Part shown: piece by piece, positions 5,704 through 6,747 of the stretch
Numbering within the stretch: the first letter of the stretch is position 1
Layout of the letters: each line of letters starts with the position of its first letter
Source: Verrucomicrobiales bacterium
GTDB lineage: Bacteria; Verrucomicrobiota; Verrucomicrobiia; Verrucomicrobiales; DEV007
Direction: 5' to 3'
DNA: 6,747 nucleotides
Assembly: GCA_023253615.1 (NCBI GenBank)
Contig: JALRFZ010000261.1
Span: 1 to 6,747, forward strand
Notes under the pieces: model-generated
Seen by the model: the letters and a program-made list of their open reading frames with translations, nothing else
What the model was told of the DNA's origin: nothing
The model's database searches: none
Position numbers and translations under genes: made by a program

Positions 5704-6747
5704 TCACTCCACCGGCACGGCTCGGACGGCGGGCTTCTTCTTGAAGAGGTCGCGGAAGAAAAAGACCCGCTTCTCGGGCGAATTGAAATCCTGCGTCTCG
5801 AAGACGTCGAGATTGTTGTCTTCGTTCGTGGCGAACTCGGTCGCGGGGACGGCGACGCGGGCGCGGTCGAGGAGGTCGTTGTCGACGTAGGTCCGCTCGG
5901 CTTCATTGCGGATCACCTTCGGCTGGATGAAGATGAGGAGTTCCTCCCGGTTGATCGCGTCGGTGGTCGAGCCGAAGACCCGTCCGACGAGGGGTAGGTT
6001 CGCGAAGAGCGGCAGCCCGGACTGCGCCTTGCTGTCGTCCTCGCTGATGAGACCACCGAGGAGGACAGTGCCGCCATCCGGGACCATCACGGTGGTGCCG
6101 AGGCTCTGGGTGCCGATCGTCGGGATCTTGTCGCCGCCGATGATGGTGCTGCCGACGATGTCATCGTTCTTCTGCTGGATCTGCAGGGTGATCTCGCCGT
6201 TCGCATTGATCAGCGGGATCACCGCGATGCGCAGGACAACGTTCTCGTAATCGATGCTCGCGGTGACGGTCTGGTTGTTGTTGTTGATCCCGCCGGTGTC
6301 GAGCGAGGAGAGGGTGCTGCGCGGCACCGCGACCCGCTGCCCGGTCTCGATGACGGCCTGGCGGTTGTTCACCGTGTAGATGGTCGGACGCGAGAGCACC
6401 TTGAAGCGGTTCGTCGATTCGAGCACGGAGAGATGGGCGTCGAGGTAGCGGTTGATCTGGCCGTAGAAGGCGAGGCCGGAGTTGGCCGTGGCGAGGCTCG
6501 CGGGGTTGGTCAGGTTCGCGATGTTGAAGAGCCTGGCATCGGGAATCGAGGTGATCGTGCCGCCTCCGTTGAAGCGGCTCCCGTTGAGGAAACGCTCGCC
6601 GGTGGCGGGGCGTTCGAGCGTCCGGAGCAGGTTCGCGGCGAATTCGAAATCATCGCCGAGGGTGAGCTGCGAGATGATCGCCGAGATCTGGATCTGCACC
6701 GGACGCACGTCCATCAGATCGAGCGCTTCCTCGATGAGACGGAGATT
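5704..6747 (-). CDS. Secretin (GspD/PilQ superfamily), C-terminal part; partial at window edge
   Basis: The frame is open to the window's right edge, so the true start lies beyond it; 347 residues are visible, numbered here from the first. An ATG at 6714 is internal, because the residues before it continue the family pattern (LDLMDVRPVQIQISAII, the end of a periplasmic N-domain). The secretin domain follows: SRPTIYTVNNRQAVIETGQ (119-137), DYENVVLRIAVIPLIN (166-181), VPDGGTVLLGGLIS (222-235), then a Gly-Leu-Pro...Leu-Pro-Leu-Val-Gly stretch and ELLIFIQPKVI (269-279). These are the hallmark strands of the outer-membrane channel of type II secretion and type IV pilus systems. From about 280 a tail of about 68 polar residues ends in VFFFRDLFKKKP, possibly a pilotin-binding S-domain or an attachment tail. 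The protein should form an oligomeric gated pore in the outer membrane. The Asn-rich loop near 155-158 matches a (GTT)4 tract in the DNA at 6274-6285. Which system it serves depends on genes outside the window. The gene converges on the acyltransferase gene. Confidence 0.92.
   Translation of the reverse strand, partial: NLRLIEEALDLMDVRPVQIQISAIISQLTLGDDFEFAANLLRTLERPATGERFLNGSRFNGGGTITSIPDARLFNIANLTNPASLATANSGLAFYGQINRYLDAHLSVLESTNRFKVLSRPTIYTVNNRQAVIETGQRVAVPRSTLSSLDTGGINNNNQTVTASIDYENVVLRIAVIPLINANGEITLQIQQKNDDIVGSTIIGGDKIPTIGTQSLGTTVMVPDGGTVLLGGLISEDDSKAQSGLPLFANLPLVGRVFGSTTDAINREELLIFIQPKVIRNEAERTYVDNDLLDRARVAVPATEFATNEDNNLDVFETQDFNSPEKRVFFFRDLFKKKPAVRAVPVE
6274..6285 (-). repeat. (GTT)4 trinucleotide tract within the secretin gene
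   Basis: Four GTT units on the + strand read as four AAC (Asn) codons on the coding - strand. They encode an Asn run in a predicted loop between two secretin strands. Such a tract could change length by slippage in whole codons without breaking the frame. Confidence 0.7.

Overview
This is a GC-rich bacterial chromosomal window with six intact or nearly intact genes and one partial gene. Five or six genes run on the + strand and converge on a secretin gene on the - strand that leaves the window at its right edge. Strong G/C bias at third codon positions, weak or absent Shine-Dalgarno sequences and the gene families present fit a member of the PVC group, with Verrucomicrobiota the best guess. 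That taxonomic call is an inference from style and family content, not from a marker gene.

Region 1 (about 99-4723) is a tight four-gene block: a six-segment membrane protein, a small B-box-type zinc-finger protein with one membrane helix, a large membrane protein ending in a DUF4129 domain, and a DUF4350 protein. The junctions are a 4-base stop/start overlap, a 9-base gap and a 6-base gap, so this is very likely one transcript. DUF4129 and DUF4350 proteins are known neighbours of MoxR-type AAA+ ATPases and DUF58 (von Willebrand factor A-like) proteins, in cell-envelope or complex-assembly clusters of unknown detailed function. Neither the ATPase nor DUF58 is in this window, so they should lie just upstream, lie elsewhere, or be missing. 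The four proteins look like the membrane part of such a system.

Region 2 (4755-5649) holds a 66-residue putative lipoprotein with no recognisable family, then a PlsC-type 1-acyl-glycerol-3-phosphate acyltransferase of phospholipid synthesis. A weak hairpin followed by a pyrimidine run lies between them and may mark the end of the first transcript.

Region 3 (5704-6747, - strand) is the C-terminal part of an outer-membrane secretin of the type II secretion / type IV pilus superfamily, with a charged tail beyond the channel domain. Only 54 bases separate it from the converging acyltransferase gene.

No tRNA, rRNA, insertion sequence, CRISPR array or phage gene is visible. The least described part is the four-gene membrane cluster, particularly the fused architecture of the DUF4129 protein and the charged insert in the DUF4350 protein. 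I found no clear evidence of a wholly new system.
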